Assembly (NCBI RefSeq): GCF_025452195.1
Contig: NZ_CP104973.1
Span: 2,773,001 to 2,837,000, forward strand
Source: Phyllobacterium zundukense
GTDB taxonomy: Bacteria; Pseudomonadota; Alphaproteobacteria; Rhizobiales; Rhizobiaceae
Reading direction: 5' to 3'
Length of the DNA: 64,000 nt
Positions 44,422 through 52,143 of the stretch are shown piece after piece. The translations under genes were made by a program, and so were the position numbers. The stretch's first letter is position 1; every line of letters begins with the position of its first letter. A model generated the notes under the pieces. The model did no database searches. It was not told where the DNA came from and saw only the letters and a program-made list of their open reading frames with translations.

Positions 44422-45030
44422 ATGTTTGAAGTTGGTTGGTCGGAAATCCTGGTGATCGTGATCGTCATGATCGTGGTGGTCGGACCCAAGGATTTGCCGA
44501 AGATGCTGCGTGCCTTCGGCAAGGCGACCGCAAAGTTTCGGGCAACTGCCGGTGAATTCCGCAAGCAGTTTGACGAGGCCTTGAAAGAGGCCGAGCTCGA
44601 TGATGTGCGCGATATCGTCAATGAGGCCAAGAGCCTCGATCCGCGCAGTGATATCCGCAAGGTCTTCGATCCTGTCCGGACCATGGGTGAGGAAATCCGC
44701 TCGAGCTTGAAAGATACCGCGGCAACGGCAAAGGACAATGTCGCTGTACCGGATCCAGCCGCGCCGGGGGCAACGCCGTTGCAGCCGCAGGTGATGGAAC
44801 CCTTGGCCACGCCAGCCGCTGAAACAGCGGTAAAGAGGCCCGCAAGGTCAAGACAGAAGCCGGTTGCGGCTGCCGCTGAAACCAAAGCCGAGGCAGCACC
44901 AGCCAAGACTGTGTCGAAGAAGGGCGCTGCGCCTGCGGTAGAAGTCGCCACGGCTACACCGATCAAAACACCAGCAAAAAGAACAGCGAAGCCGAAGGCC
45001 AAGGCTGTCGATACGGGGACAAAGAGTTGA
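44422..45030 (+). CDS. tatB: Sec-independent protein translocase TatB
   Basis: 202 residues. N-terminal membrane helix with Glu (FEVGWSEILVIVIVMIVVVG), then GPKDLPKMLRAFGKATAKF and an amphipathic helix; the long Ala/Lys/Pro-rich tail (about 95-202) is typical of alphaproteobacterial TatB. TatB with TatC recognises twin-arginine signals, such as that of the phospholipase C at 30302-32779. Its stop overlaps the tatC start. Confidence 0.94.
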   Translation: MFEVGWSEILVIVIVMIVVVGPKDLPKMLRAFGKATAKFRATAGEFRKQFDEALKEAELDDVRDIVNEAKSLDPRSDIRKVFDPVRTMGEEIRSSLKDTAATAKDNVAVPDPAAPGATPLQPQVMEPLATPAAETAVKRPARSRQKPVAAAAETKAEAAPAKTVSKKGAAPAVEVATATPIKTPAKRTAKPKAKAVDTGTKS

Positions 45031-45851
45031 GCAGCGCTGACGACGAAATCGATAAAAGCTCGGCCCCCTTGATGGAGCACCTGATCGAGCTACGCCGGCG
45101 CCTGATCTGGGCACTTTTGGCGTTCTTCCTAGCGTTCCTTGTATGCTTTCATTTCGGCAAGCAGTTGTTCAACCTTTTGGTCATCCCGTATCAGTGGGCG
45201 ACCGTGTGGGCGGGGCTCGATCCTGCCAAGGCACAACTCATCTATACGGCCCCACAGGAATTCTTTTTCACGCAGGTGAAGGTCGCCATGTTCGGTGGTA
45301 TCGTCATCGCGTTCCCGGTCATCGCATCGCAAATCTACAAGTTCGTAGCGCCCGGTCTTTATCGCAATGAGAGAATGGCGTTTCTGCCATTCCTGATTGC
45401 ATCGCCAATCCTTTTTCTCATGGGCGGCGCGCTGGTTTATTTCTTCTTCACGCCAATGGTCATGTGGTTCTTCCTGGCCATGCAGCAGACTGGCGGAGCG
45501 GGCGAAGTCCAAATCTCGCTTTTGCCGAAGGTTTCCGAATATCTCAGCCTCATCATGACGTTGATCTTCGCGTTCGGGCTGGTGTTCCAGCTCCCGGTCG
45601 TGACGACCCTCCTGGCGCGGGTCGGCCTCGTTGGCTCCGAGGGACTGAGGTCGAAGCGCAAATACGCCATCATCATTGCGTTTATCGTGGCCGCCGTAAT
45701 CACGCCGCCCGATCCGATCAGCCAGATCGGTCTTGCACTCCCGACGATCCTTCTCTACGAGGTTTCGATCTGGATGGCGCGTCTGGTCGAGAAGAAGCGT
45801 GCGGCAGATGAGGCTGAAGCAAAATCAGAGTCCAGCGAAGTCTCGTCCTGA
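45027..45851 (+). CDS. tatC: Sec-independent protein translocase TatC
   Basis: 274 residues, six membrane segments. The conserved N-terminal MEHLIELRRRLIWALLAF and the FVAPGLYRNERMAFLPFL loop match the family. TatC is the signal-peptide receptor. It starts at TTG 45027, overlapping the tatB stop by four bases. A family D repeat follows the gene. Confidence 0.95.
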   Translation: MSSADDEIDKSSAPLMEHLIELRRRLIWALLAFFLAFLVCFHFGKQLFNLLVIPYQWATVWAGLDPAKAQLIYTAPQEFFFTQVKVAMFGGIVIAFPVIASQIYKFVAPGLYRNERMAFLPFLIASPILFLMGGALVYFFFTPMVMWFFLAMQQTGGAGEVQISLLPKVSEYLSLIMTLIFAFGLVFQLPVVTTLLARVGLVGSEGLRSKRKYAIIIAFIVAAVITPPDPISQIGLALPTILLYEVSIWMARLVEKKRAADEAEAKSESSEVSS

Positions 45852-45886
45852 CGTTCTCCAGTGAAAAAAGAGCTTGCGTCACCATT

Positions 45887-46030
45887 GTGCGTGGTTCGAC
45901 AAGCTCACCATGAGGGATGGGGTGATGGCAGGGATACGTGGGTGATGGCAGGGAGACACAGAGCTGCAGCGCTGGCGATTAGCCTTGCAATCACCTCTCT
46001 CCCTCATGGTGAGCTTGTCGAACCACGCAC
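45887..46030. repeat. Long inverted repeat, family D copy 2
   Basis: Arms GTGCGTGGTTCGACAAGCTC and its reverse complement (ending 46030), with a loop containing two tandem GGGTGATGGCAGGGA units and CTGGCGATTAG. It lies between tatC and serS. Confidence 0.9.
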
Positions 46031-46094
46031 CATAGAAATGCAAGTTCCTTATTCAACAGAACCCGGTATTTAACTCCAACACGGCTTTATTCCC

Positions 46095-47378
46095 ATGCTC
46101 GATATCAAATGGATCCGAGAGAATCCGCAAGCGCTTGATGCAGCTCTGGCCAAACGAGGCAACGAGCCGGCGTCGTCCCGCTTGATCGAGCTCGACGAAA
46201 AGCGCCGCCAGCACATAGCCAAATTGCAGGAAGCGCAGGAACGCCGCAACGCCGCCTCGAAAGAGATCGGCAAGGCGATGGGAGCCAAGGATCAGGCGAC
46301 CGCCGATCGTTTGAAGGCCGAAGTTGCAGAGATCAAGGTGTTCCTGACCTCAGCCGAAGAGGAAGAGCGCCAGCTCGATCGCGCGCTGAGCGATGCATTG
46401 TCAGTGCTTCCAAACATACCGCTTGCGGACGTTCCGGTCGGCAAAGACGAGGCCAGCAATGTTGAGACGCGCCGTGTCGGAACCCTCAAGAATTTCTCCT
46501 TCGAGCCGAAGGAGCATTTCGAGATCGGCGAAAAGCTGGGCTACATGGATTTCGAGCGAGCGGCCAAGCTTTCGGGCAGCCGTTTTACGGTCCTCAAGAG
46601 TCAGTTGGCGCGGCTGGAGCGTGCACTTGGCCAGTTCATGCTTGACCTGCACACGACCGAACATGGATACACCGAAGTCAGTCCGCCTCTGCTGGTCAAT
46701 GACGAAGTGCTCTATGGCACGGGCCAGCTGCCGAAGTTCGCTGAAGATCTGTTCCAGACCACGGACGGCCGCTATCTGATCCCGACTGCCGAGGTACCGC
46801 TCACCAATCTGGTGCGCGAAGAGATTCTAGATATTCGCGATCTGCCGATCCGCATGACGGCGCTGACGGCGTGCTTCCGTTCGGAAGCAGGTTCTGCGGG
46901 GCGGGACACGCGCGGCATGCTGCGCCAGCACCAGTTCATGAAGGTTGAGCTGGTATCGATCACCGACGTCGGGCATTCCATCGAGGAACATGAGCGGATG
47001 ACCTCATGTGCCGAGGAAGTTTTGAAGCGGCTCGACCTGTCGTTCCGAACCATGACGCTGTGCACCGGCGACATGGGCTTTGGCGCGCAGAAGACATATG
47101 ATCTCGAAGTCTGGTTGCCGGGACAGAAGGCGTATCGCGAGATCTCCAGCTGCTCGGTATGCGGTGATTTCCAGGCGCGCCGCATGAATGCCCGCTACCG
47201 GCCGGAAGGCGAGAAGTCGACGCGTTTCGTCCATACGTTGAACGGTTCAGGCACCGCCGTGGGGCGAGCGCTGATTGCCGTTGTCGAAAATTATCAGAAT
47301 GAGGACGGCAGCGTAACAATTCCTGAAGCCCTTGTGCCCTATATGGGCGGACTGAAACGGATCGAAAAAGCAGCATAA
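46095..47378 (+). CDS. serS: Serine--tRNA ligase
   Basis: 427 residues, class II. The N-terminal coiled-coil arm (about 30-100, e.g. [20 protein letters not shown]) binds the tRNA variable arm. Motif 2 ([20 protein letters not shown]) and motif 3 ([18 protein letters not shown]) are intact. The ribosome site is weak. It is followed by surE across a 15-base gap. Confidence 0.96.
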   Translation: MLDIKWIRENPQALDAALAKRGNEPASSRLIELDEKRRQHIAKLQEAQERRNAASKEIGKAMGAKDQATADRLKAEVAEIKVFLTSAEEEERQLDRALSDALSVLPNIPLADVPVGKDEASNVETRRVGTLKNFSFEPKEHFEIGEKLGYMDFERAAKLSGSRFTVLKSQLARLERALGQFMLDLHTTEHGYTEVSPPLLVNDEVLYGTGQLPKFAEDLFQTTDGRYLIPTAEVPLTNLVREEILDIRDLPIRMTALTACFRSEAGSAGRDTRGMLRQHQFMKVELVSITDVGHSIEEHERMTSCAEEVLKRLDLSFRTMTLCTGDMGFGAQKTYDLEVWLPGQKAYREISSCSVCGDFQARRMNARYRPEGEKSTRFVHTLNGSGTAVGRALIAVVENYQNEDGSVTIPEALVPYMGGLKRIEKAA

Positions 47379-47393
47379 GAGGGACTGGGGCAA

Positions 47394-48152
47394 ATGCGCA
47401 TTCTTCTGACCAACGATGATGGTATTCATGCGGAAGGTCTGAGCGTGCTTGAACGCATTGCCGGCCAGCTCTCCGACGATATCTGGGTGGTCGCGCCCGA
47501 GACCGACCAGAGCGGCCTTGCGCATTCGCTGACGCTTTCCAACCCGTTGCGTCTGCGCAAGATCGATGACCGGCATTTTGCCGTGCGCGGCACCCCGACC
47601 GATTGCGTCATCATGGGCGTCAAGCACCTGATGCCGGACGCGCCTGATCTGATACTGTCCGGTGTCAATTCCGGCTCGAACATGGCCGATGACGTTACCT
47701 ATTCGGGGACCGTGGCTGGCGCCATCGAGGGCACGCTGCTCGGTATCAAGTCCATTGCCTTGTCGCAGGAATACAATCTCGATGGCGGCGCGCGCGTGCT
47801 GCCTTGGGAGGTCGTGGAGGAGCGGGCGCCCGCGATCCTGAAAAAGGTGCTTGATGTCGAACTGCCAAAGACCGTTCTCATCAATATCAATTTCCCGAGT
47901 TGCAGCGCTGCGGAGATCGCCGGAACCCGGGTTACGGCGCAAGGCAAGCTTTCGCACGGCCTTACCATTGAAGAGCGCCATGATGGTCGCGGCTTGCCCT
48001 ATTACTGGCTGCGCTATGGCCGCGGCAAGGATGTACCGGCTGAAAACAGCGATGTGGCTGCGCTCGCCAAGAACTTCATTTCAATCACGCCGCTGCAACT
48101 CGACCTGACAGCGCATGACACGCTAGCAACCCTTGCGAGTGCCATTGCATGA
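47394..48152 (+). CDS. surE: 5'/3'-nucleotidase SurE
   Basis: 252 residues. [15 protein letters not shown] carries the metal-binding Asp pair, and [22 protein letters not shown] the phosphate-binding loop. SurE hydrolyses nucleoside monophosphates and is traditionally linked to stationary-phase survival. It is paired with pcm directly downstream, as in many proteobacteria. GAGGGACTGGGG lies before the start. Confidence 0.95.
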   Translation: MRILLTNDDGIHAEGLSVLERIAGQLSDDIWVVAPETDQSGLAHSLTLSNPLRLRKIDDRHFAVRGTPTDCVIMGVKHLMPDAPDLILSGVNSGSNMADDVTYSGTVAGAIEGTLLGIKSIALSQEYNLDGGARVLPWEVVEERAPAILKKVLDVELPKTVLININFPSCSAAEIAGTRVTAQGKLSHGLTIEERHDGRGLPYYWLRYGRGKDVPAENSDVAALAKNFISITPLQLDLTAHDTLATLASAIA

Positions 48153-48160
48153 AGGTTGCG

Positions 48161-48802
48161 ATGTCTGAACGTGAAGGATTTGCGGCTTTCGTCCTGCGCA
48201 TGCGCGCCTTGGGCCTGTCCGATCAACGTCTGATCAGCGCTTTTGAAGCGACGCCGCGCACGGCATTCGTCAACGGCAATCTCGGTAACCTTGCCTACGG
48301 TGCGGGAACGCTGCCGATCGAATGCGGTGAGTTCATCGAAGCGCTCGATCTGCAGGCGCAGCTGATTAATTCCCTCGATCTTGAGCCTACGCACCGTGTG
48401 CTGGAAATCGGTACCGGTTCCGGCTTTACGGCGGCCGTGATGGCGCGGTTAGCGGGCCGTGTCCTGTCGCTGGAGCGTTATCGCACGCTGGTTGAACTGG
48501 CGCATCAGCGGCTCCAGGCCCTGAAGATCGAGAATACCTTCGTCAAACATGCGGATGGCAGGCATGGCCTCGTGCATGATGGCCCGTTCGACCGCATCAT
48601 CGTCTGGGGGGCTTTCGAAAGCATGCCGCGCCAGTTCGTCGATCTCCTGTCGTCAAACGGCGTGATGATCGCACCGATCGGCCCGCTCGATGGCCGGCAA
48701 GTGATGGCGCGGCTATCAAAAATCGGCAGCCGTTTTGAGCGCCACGATTTGATGTCGGTGCGCCTGTTGCCCCTGATGGAGGGTGTCGCCTCGGCGCTTT
48801 AG
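48161..48802 (+). CDS. pcm: Protein-L-isoaspartate O-methyltransferase
   Basis: 213 residues. PCMT signatures: PRTAFVNGNLGNLAYG, then the SAM loop VLEIGTGSGFTAAVMARLAG and FDRIIVWGAF. It repairs isoaspartyl residues in aged proteins. ATG 48161 has GAAGG upstream; an ATG at 48149 overlaps the surE stop by four bases but lacks a site. The surE-pcm order supports this as the true pcm, in contrast to the paralog at 20551. Confidence 0.93.
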   Translation: MSEREGFAAFVLRMRALGLSDQRLISAFEATPRTAFVNGNLGNLAYGAGTLPIECGEFIEALDLQAQLINSLDLEPTHRVLEIGTGSGFTAAVMARLAGRVLSLERYRTLVELAHQRLQALKIENTFVKHADGRHGLVHDGPFDRIIVWGAFESMPRQFVDLLSSNGVMIAPIGPLDGRQVMARLSKIGSRFERHDLMSVRLLPLMEGVASAL

Positions 48803-49204
48803 CCGACGTTCGCTTGTTATTACGTCTCTTCCTTTAAAAAGCGTCCACCTCACCCGTCATCCTCGGGCTTGACCCGAGGACCCAAGACAAAGGAGGTCTA
48901 ATCCTCTCCATGAACTCAACACCAATCCAGCGAAGAACAGTACAGCCCTCATTGAAGCTTGCATTTTGCTGGAATGCCTTGTGCATCGTATAGCAGAACG
49001 CTTCTCAGCTGTGGGTCCTCGGGTCAAGCCCGAGGATGACGGAGAGGTGGTGCATTGTGACGTTGGAGGGTGACGTACGGAGCCCTGACCCTTTACGAAT
49101 TTGGTGAATTTTTCACAAATTTTACTCGCTCTTTAACGGTCGAGTAACATTAACGCGATCTAATGAGTCCAATATTCTTGTATTGAGTACGGGCGGGATA
49201 TGCG
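48803..49204. other. Intergenic region between pcm and the LysM gene
   Basis: 402 bases, half of which is the inverted repeat at 48845-49050. The rest, AT-rich toward 49160, presumably carries the promoter of the LysM gene. CCTGACCC at 49085-49092 echoes the short motif near nnr. Confidence 0.5.
48845..49050. repeat. Long inverted repeat TCATCCTCGGGCTTGACCCGAGGA (family E)
   Basis: Left arm 48845-48884 and right arm 49012-49050 are near-perfect reverse complements containing GTCATCCTCGGGCTTGACCC, itself partly palindromic. The ~125-base centre shows no gene. This sequence type is common in alphaproteobacterial genomes. Confidence 0.9.
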
Positions 49205-50554
49205 ATGCGTTTGAGTACACTAGACAAAGCGTCACGGCGGCTGGCTCTGAATGCCGCCATTCTCTCGATAGCCGGTATCGCGGCAGGCTGCAGCTCGGGC
49301 GTGCAGCGTTTCACCAGCGCGGATTTCAGTTCCGGCTATAGCGACAATCAACGATCAGTCATGCAAGCGTCCAACAACACGCCACAACCTTATACACCTC
49401 CCGTCGATTCAACGCAGACCGCTTCTGTCGGCAGCGGCGGAGGTGTCCAGCGCAGCAGCCTGCCGCCCGTCGGCGCTGCAAGCACTTCGGCGCTGCCGCC
49501 AGTCTCCTCGCAGCCAACGCGCCCGACACTCGCACCCGTTGCCAGCGCGGCGCCACTGCGTCAGCAACAGACGGCCTCAGTGCAGCCAATGCAGGCCGCA
49601 CCGTTGGGGTCTGCTTCGGGTACGCTGAAAACTCCGGACGGCCGTGAAGCAAAGATGCCTGCAAAGCCGGCTCCGGTGCATTCGAACAACGTCGCCGTCA
49701 TACAGACACCGCCGGTGAACAAGCAGGTAGCTGCTGCGACCACTGCTGCGAAGCCAACCAGCCAGGGCTCATACACAGTCCAGAGCGGTGACACGCTGCA
49801 TGCGATTTCGCGCAAGACCGGCAGCAATGTCGAGGCGATCAAGCAAGCGAACAACATGAAGGACGGGACCGTCCGTGTTGGTCAGACGCTCATCATTCCG
49901 CCGTCCAATTCTGCGCTTGCACAGAATGTCGCCAACACCATGAAGCCGAAGGGCGCATCGGTCGATCAGGTCAAGACAGCTTCGACACCGCCTGCAGAGC
50001 AGCCGAAGGTGGTCGCAAGCGCCGCGACGCAGGCTGCTGCGGCTCCGCAGGCCGACACTTCGGCAAAGCCTTACACACCGCCACAGGCGAGCGAGAAGGT
50101 GATCGAGAACGCGGATAAGGACAAGGATGTTGCCGCTGCGCCGTCGGCTACCGGCGTCTCGGGGATGCGCTGGCCGGTTCGCGGCCGGGTTGTCGCCAAT
50201 TATGGCAAGGGCAGCGACGGCATCAACATCTCCGTGCCTGAGGGTACGCCGATCAAGGCTGCTGAAAACGGCGTGGTCATCTACTCCGGCGATGGCCTGA
50301 AGGAATTCGGCAACACGGTGTTGGTGCGCCATGACAATGGTCTTGTGACCGTATATGGCAATGCCAGCAAGCTCGATGTTCAGCGCGGCCAGAAGGTCAA
50401 GCGCGGCGACCAGCTCGGAGTGTCGGGCATGACCGGCAACGCAACGACGCCGATGCTTCACTTCGAGGTTCGCAAGAACTCGACGCCTGTCGACCCGACG
50501 AAATATCTCGAGATCCTGATGCTCCACTATCTCCCCCTTGTGGGGAGAAGGTGA
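49205..50554 (+). CDS. LysM/M23 (LytM) lipoprotein, NlpD-like, probably catalytically inactive
   Basis: 449 residues. Lipobox SIAGIAAGC near residue 30, a Ser/Pro/Ala/Gln-rich linker, a LysM domain at about 187-235 (GSYTVQSGDTLHAISRKTGS), and a C-terminal LytM domain at about 320-437. The metallopeptidase ligands are missing: the usual HxGxD region reads GSDGINIS, and the HxH region reads VTVYGNAS, with only the final LHFEV His retained. This is the NlpD/EnvC pattern, whose members activate amidases rather than cut peptidoglycan. The last dozen residues and the stop codon lie in an inverted repeat (50527-50704). Confidence 0.9.
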   Translation: MRLSTLDKASRRLALNAAILSIAGIAAGCSSGVQRFTSADFSSGYSDNQRSVMQASNNTPQPYTPPVDSTQTASVGSGGGVQRSSLPPVGAASTSALPPVSSQPTRPTLAPVASAAPLRQQQTASVQPMQAAPLGSASGTLKTPDGREAKMPAKPAPVHSNNVAVIQTPPVNKQVAAATTAAKPTSQGSYTVQSGDTLHAISRKTGSNVEAIKQANNMKDGTVRVGQTLIIPPSNSALAQNVANTMKPKGASVDQVKTASTPPAEQPKVVASAATQAAAAPQADTSAKPYTPPQASEKVIENADKDKDVAAAPSATGVSGMRWPVRGRVVANYGKGSDGINISVPEGTPIKAAENGVVIYSGDGLKEFGNTVLVRHDNGLVTVYGNASKLDVQRGQKVKRGDQLGVSGMTGNATTPMLHFEVRKNSTPVDPTKYLEILMLHYLPLVGRR

Positions 50555-50704
50555 TTTCAGCATCTTGAGCTATTTGCTCAAGTGCTGGAAATCGCAAGAG
50601 AGGGGATTTGCTTTATTAAACTACCCCCTCACTTGGATTTTCCAAGGATTTAGCAGGGAGGCTAAATCCAGGAAAATCCTTTCTCTCCCACAAGGGGAGA
50701 GATA
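50527..50704. repeat. Inverted repeat CTATCTCCCCCTTGTGGGGAGA (family F)
   Basis: Arms at 50527-50548 and 50681-50704 are reverse complements and each is internally palindromic (CTCCCC TTGT GGGGAG). The left arm overlaps the end of the LysM gene and supplies its stop codon. Confidence 0.85.
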
Positions 50705-50715
50705 GACGGCGGCAA

Positions 50716-51579
50716 CTACAGTTTCTTGCCGAGACGTCCGGCAAGGTCCTGGGTAAATTGCCAGGCGACACGGCCGGAACGTGCCCCGCGTGTCGTGGAC
50801 CATTCCAGCGCCTGCGCATGAAGTTCCGGTTGCTTTATCGGCAGGTCGAAATGCGCCGCATAGCCATCGATCATCGACAGATAATCGTCCTGGCTGCATT
50901 TGTGGAACCCGAGCCAAAGTCCGAAGCGATCCGAAAGCGACACCTTTTCTTCGACCGCTTCGGAAGGGTTGATAGCCGTGGAACGTTCGTTCTCGATCAT
51001 GTCGCGCGGCAGAAGATGACGCCGGTTCGACGTGGCATAGAAGATGACATTGTCCGGCCGGCCTTCGACGCCGCCTTCCAGTGCCGCCTTCAATGATTTG
51101 TACGATGTGTCGTCGTGATCAAAGGACAGGTCGTCGCAAAACAGGATGAAGCGGTAGTCAGTGTCCTTGATGGCCGCCATCAGGGCAGGGAGGCTGTCGA
51201 TGTCCTCGCGGTGAATTTCCACAAGTTTGAGCGGGTGGCCGCCGGCCGAAGCGGCAGTGTTGACCGAGGCATGCACTGCCTTGACCAGCGACGACTTGCC
51301 CATGCCTCGCGCGCCCCACAAGAGAACATTGTTTGCCTGCAAACCATCGGCAAAGCGTTTCGTATTGTCGAACAGGATATCGCGAACGTTGTCGACGCCG
51401 CGGATCAATGAAATGTCCACGCGGTTGACCTTGCTAACCGGGTCAAAGGCGAGTTTGTCGGGATTCCACACGAAGCAATCCGCCACATCGAGATCGGCCG
51501 GTTGAGCCTTTGGCGGTGCCATGCGCTCCAGCACCGCAATCAGCCGGTCAAGTTTATCTGTCAGCAATTCATCGGACAT
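50716..51579 (-). CDS. DUF815 AAA-type ATPase
   Basis: 287 residues. Walker A LLWGARGMGKSSLVKAVHA (about 86-104) and Walker B RFILFCDDLSFD, followed by SRP/ATSNRRHLLPRDM sensor-like residues, match the DUF815 family of predicted ATPases. Its cellular job is unknown. The start ATG 51579 gives the family N-terminus; a longer frame to 51681 has no family match. It is divergent from yajC. Confidence 0.9.
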   Translation of the reverse strand: MSDELLTDKLDRLIAVLERMAPPKAQPADLDVADCFVWNPDKLAFDPVSKVNRVDISLIRGVDNVRDILFDNTKRFADGLQANNVLLWGARGMGKSSLVKAVHASVNTAASAGGHPLKLVEIHREDIDSLPALMAAIKDTDYRFILFCDDLSFDHDDTSYKSLKAALEGGVEGRPDNVIFYATSNRRHLLPRDMIENERSTAINPSEAVEEKVSLSDRFGLWLGFHKCSQDDYLSMIDGYAAHFDLPIKQPELHAQALEWSTTRGARSGRVAWQFTQDLAGRLGKKL

Positions 51580-51740
51580 TCTCATCGAGCCTTCATTTTC
51601 ATGCATATATGCGACTATCATGTTGAAGATAATTCGAAAAGCAGGACACACAGTTTTGTACGGTTGCTTTTGACGCCCCAAACATTGTATTGCGCTGGCT
51701 CAAGTTCTTTCAAATCTGGTTCTCTCTGGAGGTTGTCTCA

Positions 51741-52082
51741 ATGTTCGTAACTCCCGCATATGCACAGGCAACGGGTGTCGGCGGCGCACCGGAAATGCTG
51801 ATGAGCATCCTGCCGTTCATTCTGATCTTCGTGATCATGTACTTTTTGATCATTCGCCCACAGCGTACCGCTGCCAAGAAGCGCGAAGAGCAGCTGAAGA
51901 ATATCCGCCGCGGTGACACGATCATTACCGGTGGTGGTTTCATCGCCAAGGTTACCAAGGTCTATGAGGACACCGGCGAGCTGGATGTCGAAATCGGTGA
52001 AGGCGTCAAGGCCCGTGTCCTGCGGGGCATGGTAGCCGACGTCCGGGTCAAGGGCGAACCGGTTGCCGACAACAAGAAATAA
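51741..52082 (+). CDS. yajC: Preprotein translocase subunit YajC
   Basis: 113 residues with one membrane segment (MSILPFILIFVIMYFLIIRP) followed by the diagnostic RPQRTAAKKREEQLKNIRRG and GDTIITGGGFIAKV. YajC works with SecDF and YidC in the Sec machinery. ATG 51741 is preceded by GGAGG. A hairpin stands between it and secDF. Confidence 0.95.
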   Translation: MFVTPAYAQATGVGGAPEMLMSILPFILIFVIMYFLIIRPQRTAAKKREEQLKNIRRGDTIITGGGFIAKVTKVYEDTGELDVEIGEGVKARVLRGMVADVRVKGEPVADNKK

Positions 52083-52093
52083 GGCATAGTGAG

Positions 52094-52113
52094 GGGCGGC
52101 CATTGAGCCGCCC
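52094..52113 (+). terminator. Hairpin between yajC and secDF
   Basis: GGGCGGC, loop CATTGA, GCCGCCC, 12 bases after the yajC stop. The T-run after it is poor (TTCTGATTCT), so it may only lower readthrough into secDF or stabilise the yajC message. Confidence 0.5.
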
Positions 52114-52143
52114 TTCTGATTCTAGTTCCAAGGTTGCGACTGC

